DNA of 64,000 nucleotides, taken from assembly GCF_900185715.1 (NCBI RefSeq), contig NZ_FYAS01000019.1:1-64000 (forward strand). Direction: 5' to 3'. Source of the DNA: Allobosea sp. CS1GBMeth4 (GTDB taxonomy: Bacteria; Pseudomonadota; Alphaproteobacteria; Rhizobiales; Beijerinckiaceae). A program made the position numbers and the translations under genes. Below, one piece after another: positions 62,870-64,000 of this stretch (positions are counted from its first letter, which is position 1; every line of letters begins with the position of its first letter). Under the pieces are notes generated by a model. The model had not been told where the DNA came from. It was given only the letters and a program-made list of their open reading frames with translations, and ran no database searches.

Positions 62870-63346
62870 CTAAGCTGACTTCCTTGGGCAGCCGCACTTT
62901 TCGCAAGCCTCTTCCCAGAGGAAACGCAGTCCCAATTCGTTGGCCAATTGCTCAACGCTCTCAAGGGATTGGCAAATCGATGATTCACCGAATTCCGCAG
63001 CAGCTTCAAGAATCATTCGCGACAACGCTCCCTGTCGCAACCAGCCATGAAGCCGTGGAAGTGCTGTCAGGTCGTGGCGCCGGGCAAGCCCCACCATCGC
63101 CTCTTCTTGTACGTTCTCGCTCTCATCTTCTAAGCACCGATGGAGAGCTACGGTGACCTCCGCTCTATCGACATCAGCGTGCGCGAGTAGAAACGTCGCC
63201 CAGTCGCGGTTGGAGAGATCGCTGTCGCGTGTGTAATACAGCAGCATATGCAAATTCGCGTCGGCGAACTCGCTTCCAGTGAGCGGCACCTCGCCATTCG
63301 CGACCATGATGAGAAAATCTGACGCCGGTTGGTAAAGCTCGCTCAT
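62870..63346 (-). CDS. HEAT-repeat-like protein of unknown function, AT-richer
   Basis: 158 residues. Two to three helical hairpins of HEAT/PBS-lyase character are visible: HRCLEDESENVQEEAMVGLA then RRHDLTALPRLHGWL, and LSRMILEAAAEFGES. The C-terminal CEKCGCP carries a CxxC-like cluster. Start region MSELYQPASDFLIMVANGE. Codon use is AT-richer than neighbours, so acquisition is possible. Such proteins often act as immunity or scaffold proteins, but nothing here shows which. Confidence 0.6.
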   Translation of the reverse strand: MSELYQPASDFLIMVANGEVPLTGSEFADANLHMLLYYTRDSDLSNRDWATFLLAHADVDRAEVTVALHRCLEDESENVQEEAMVGLARRHDLTALPRLHGWLRQGALSRMILEAAAEFGESSICQSLESVEQLANELGLRFLWEEACEKCGCPRKSA

Positions 63347-63444
63347 GAGGTCTGATATTGGGCAAGCGCGCTTAATGGCCGCTTACGACCCGTTGCGGGC
63401 CTGACGCCCACGCGGCAAATTTGCTGTAACTAGGAGGCACGAGC

Positions 63445-63696
63445 GTGTGCAACTCAGTCATCGCGAACGGGCGTTCGTATGACACGCCTCGGCAACTAGC
63501 GATGCTCATCGGCGGCGAAGACAGACTCATCTGGCAAAGCCAAAATCCGTTTGTGCGCTGGCCGGAAGGCAAGGACTGGCACGACTTGGATTTGTGCCTC
63601 TGCCCCATCGACCTAACTGCAACGCTTGAAAAGGCGGGATTGAGCTACCGACGGGGCGACGATCCTATGGAATGGTTCGTGTCGCCGCGCTCATGA
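63445..63696 (+). CDS. small protein of unknown function, AT-richer
   Basis: 83 residues from a GTG start with TAGGAGGCA upstream. The sequence MCNSVIANGRSYDTPRQLAM, LIGGEDRLIWQSQNPFVRWP and HDLDLCLCPID contains a Trp/Asp-rich segment and two Cys, with no known motif. It is divergent from the HEAT-like gene with about 100 bases between. Codon use is AT-richer than average. Confidence 0.5.
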   Translation: MCNSVIANGRSYDTPRQLAMLIGGEDRLIWQSQNPFVRWPEGKDWHDLDLCLCPIDLTATLEKAGLSYRRGDDPMEWFVSPRS

Positions 63697-63746
63697 CGGC
63701 CGCTGTCGACCCATCGTTGACACGGCGCGCCGGCAGCATCGCCCTC

Positions 63747-64000
63747 TCACCGCCGCCCCCGCTCCCGCGACAGGCCCTTCGCCGCCAGCGCGTCGCAATA
63801 GGCCTGCATCTTCGCCTCGCCGTGCCGGCCGAGTTCGCGCAGATAGTCCCAGCCATAGATGCCGGTGTCGTGCATGTCGTCGAAGGTCAGGCGCACGGCG
63901 TAGTGGCCGACCGGCTCGACCTTGAGGATCTCGACCTCGCGCTTACCCGGCACGGTCTGCTTCTGGGACGGGCCGTGGCCCTGCACCTCGGCCGAAGGGC
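63747..64000 (-). CDS. DUF971 protein, 5' end outside the window
   Basis: The frame is open to the right edge, so the N-terminus is missing. Seen are PSAEVQGHGPSQKQTVPGKR, VEILKVEPVGHYAVRLTFDD and MHDTGIYGWDYLRELGRHGE, the core and C-terminus of DUF971 (the gamma-butyrobetaine hydroxylase N-terminal-like domain), which binds a metal through His/Asp/Cys residues. Family members stand alone in Proteobacteria; the role is not established. About 30-50 residues are probably missing. Confidence 0.85.
   Translation of the reverse strand, partial: PSAEVQGHGPSQKQTVPGKREVEILKVEPVGHYAVRLTFDDMHDTGIYGWDYLRELGRHGEAKMQAYCDALAAKGLSRERGRR

Overview
The window is GC-rich (by eye about two-thirds G+C), gene-dense chromosomal DNA from an alphaproteobacterium, most likely a Hyphomicrobiales member close to Bosea. 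The basis is the gene families present (CreA, DUF1134/EipA, DUF2865, DUF2059, DUF1059, short-form Psd next to PssA, class II DAHP synthase, Omp25/31-like barrels, maf and yacG followed by tRNA-Phe) and the many dispersed palindromic repeats. The species call is an inference. No rRNA, CRISPR array, complete insertion sequence or prophage is visible.

Layout. 0-4.6 kb: end of a tandem winged-helix regulator, a beta-propeller protein, a Tae4-like amidase, small secreted proteins, DUF1059 and an IS3 transposase scrap. 4.6-11 kb: tRNA-Phe, yacG, an SDR, a lactate-permease-like carrier, maf, and the psd-pssA pair for phosphatidylethanolamine synthesis. 11.6-18.2 kb: an AT-richer aminoglycoside-phosphotransferase-like gene, an FAD dehydrogenase, an Atm1-type ABC exporter and a nucleoside-kinase-like P-loop protein. 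18.2-22.3 kb: cysS, a DUF559 nuclease, a 39-codon microgene and cimA, each joined to the next by a 4-nt ATGA overlap, with dispersed repeats read in frame inside two of them. 22.7-24.3 kb: envelope proteins including CreA.

24.5-32.4 kb is an aromatic-acid (homogentisate-type) catabolic region: an FAD monooxygenase overlapping a small DUF2783 protein, an MBL-fold protein, an FAH-family hydrolase, a Tat-exported TRAP binding protein, hmgA and a divergent MarR regulator with an operator-like palindrome at its start. A HigBA toxin-antitoxin pair sits inside it. 32.6-46.4 kb is mostly housekeeping: DUF2865, a KgtP-like MFS carrier, gltX, a putative zinc protease with a peptidoglycan-binding-like N-terminus, nadE, an outer-membrane barrel, class II DAHP synthase, an esterase, glutathione reductase and an O-antigen-ligase family protein.

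46.5-51.2 kb holds a complete tripartite tricarboxylate transporter (tctC, terminator, tctB, tctA) and an APC amino-acid permease. 51.3-57.5 kb holds DUF2059, gabD-rpiA, an AT-richer two-gene module (unknown 238-aa protein plus PIN-domain protein), gph, tRNA-Val and a degraded DUF374 acyltransferase. 57.5-64 kb holds DUF1134, a convergent histidine kinase/response regulator pair, an outer-membrane barrel, an L,D-transpeptidase, two AT-richer orphan genes and a DUF971 gene cut by the window edge.

Dispersed repeats: at least eight families of 35-155 bp, mostly palindromic, lie between genes, and in two places inside reading frames. The best candidates for something undescribed are the PIN-domain module and the cysS-DUF559-cimA chain that carries translated repeats.
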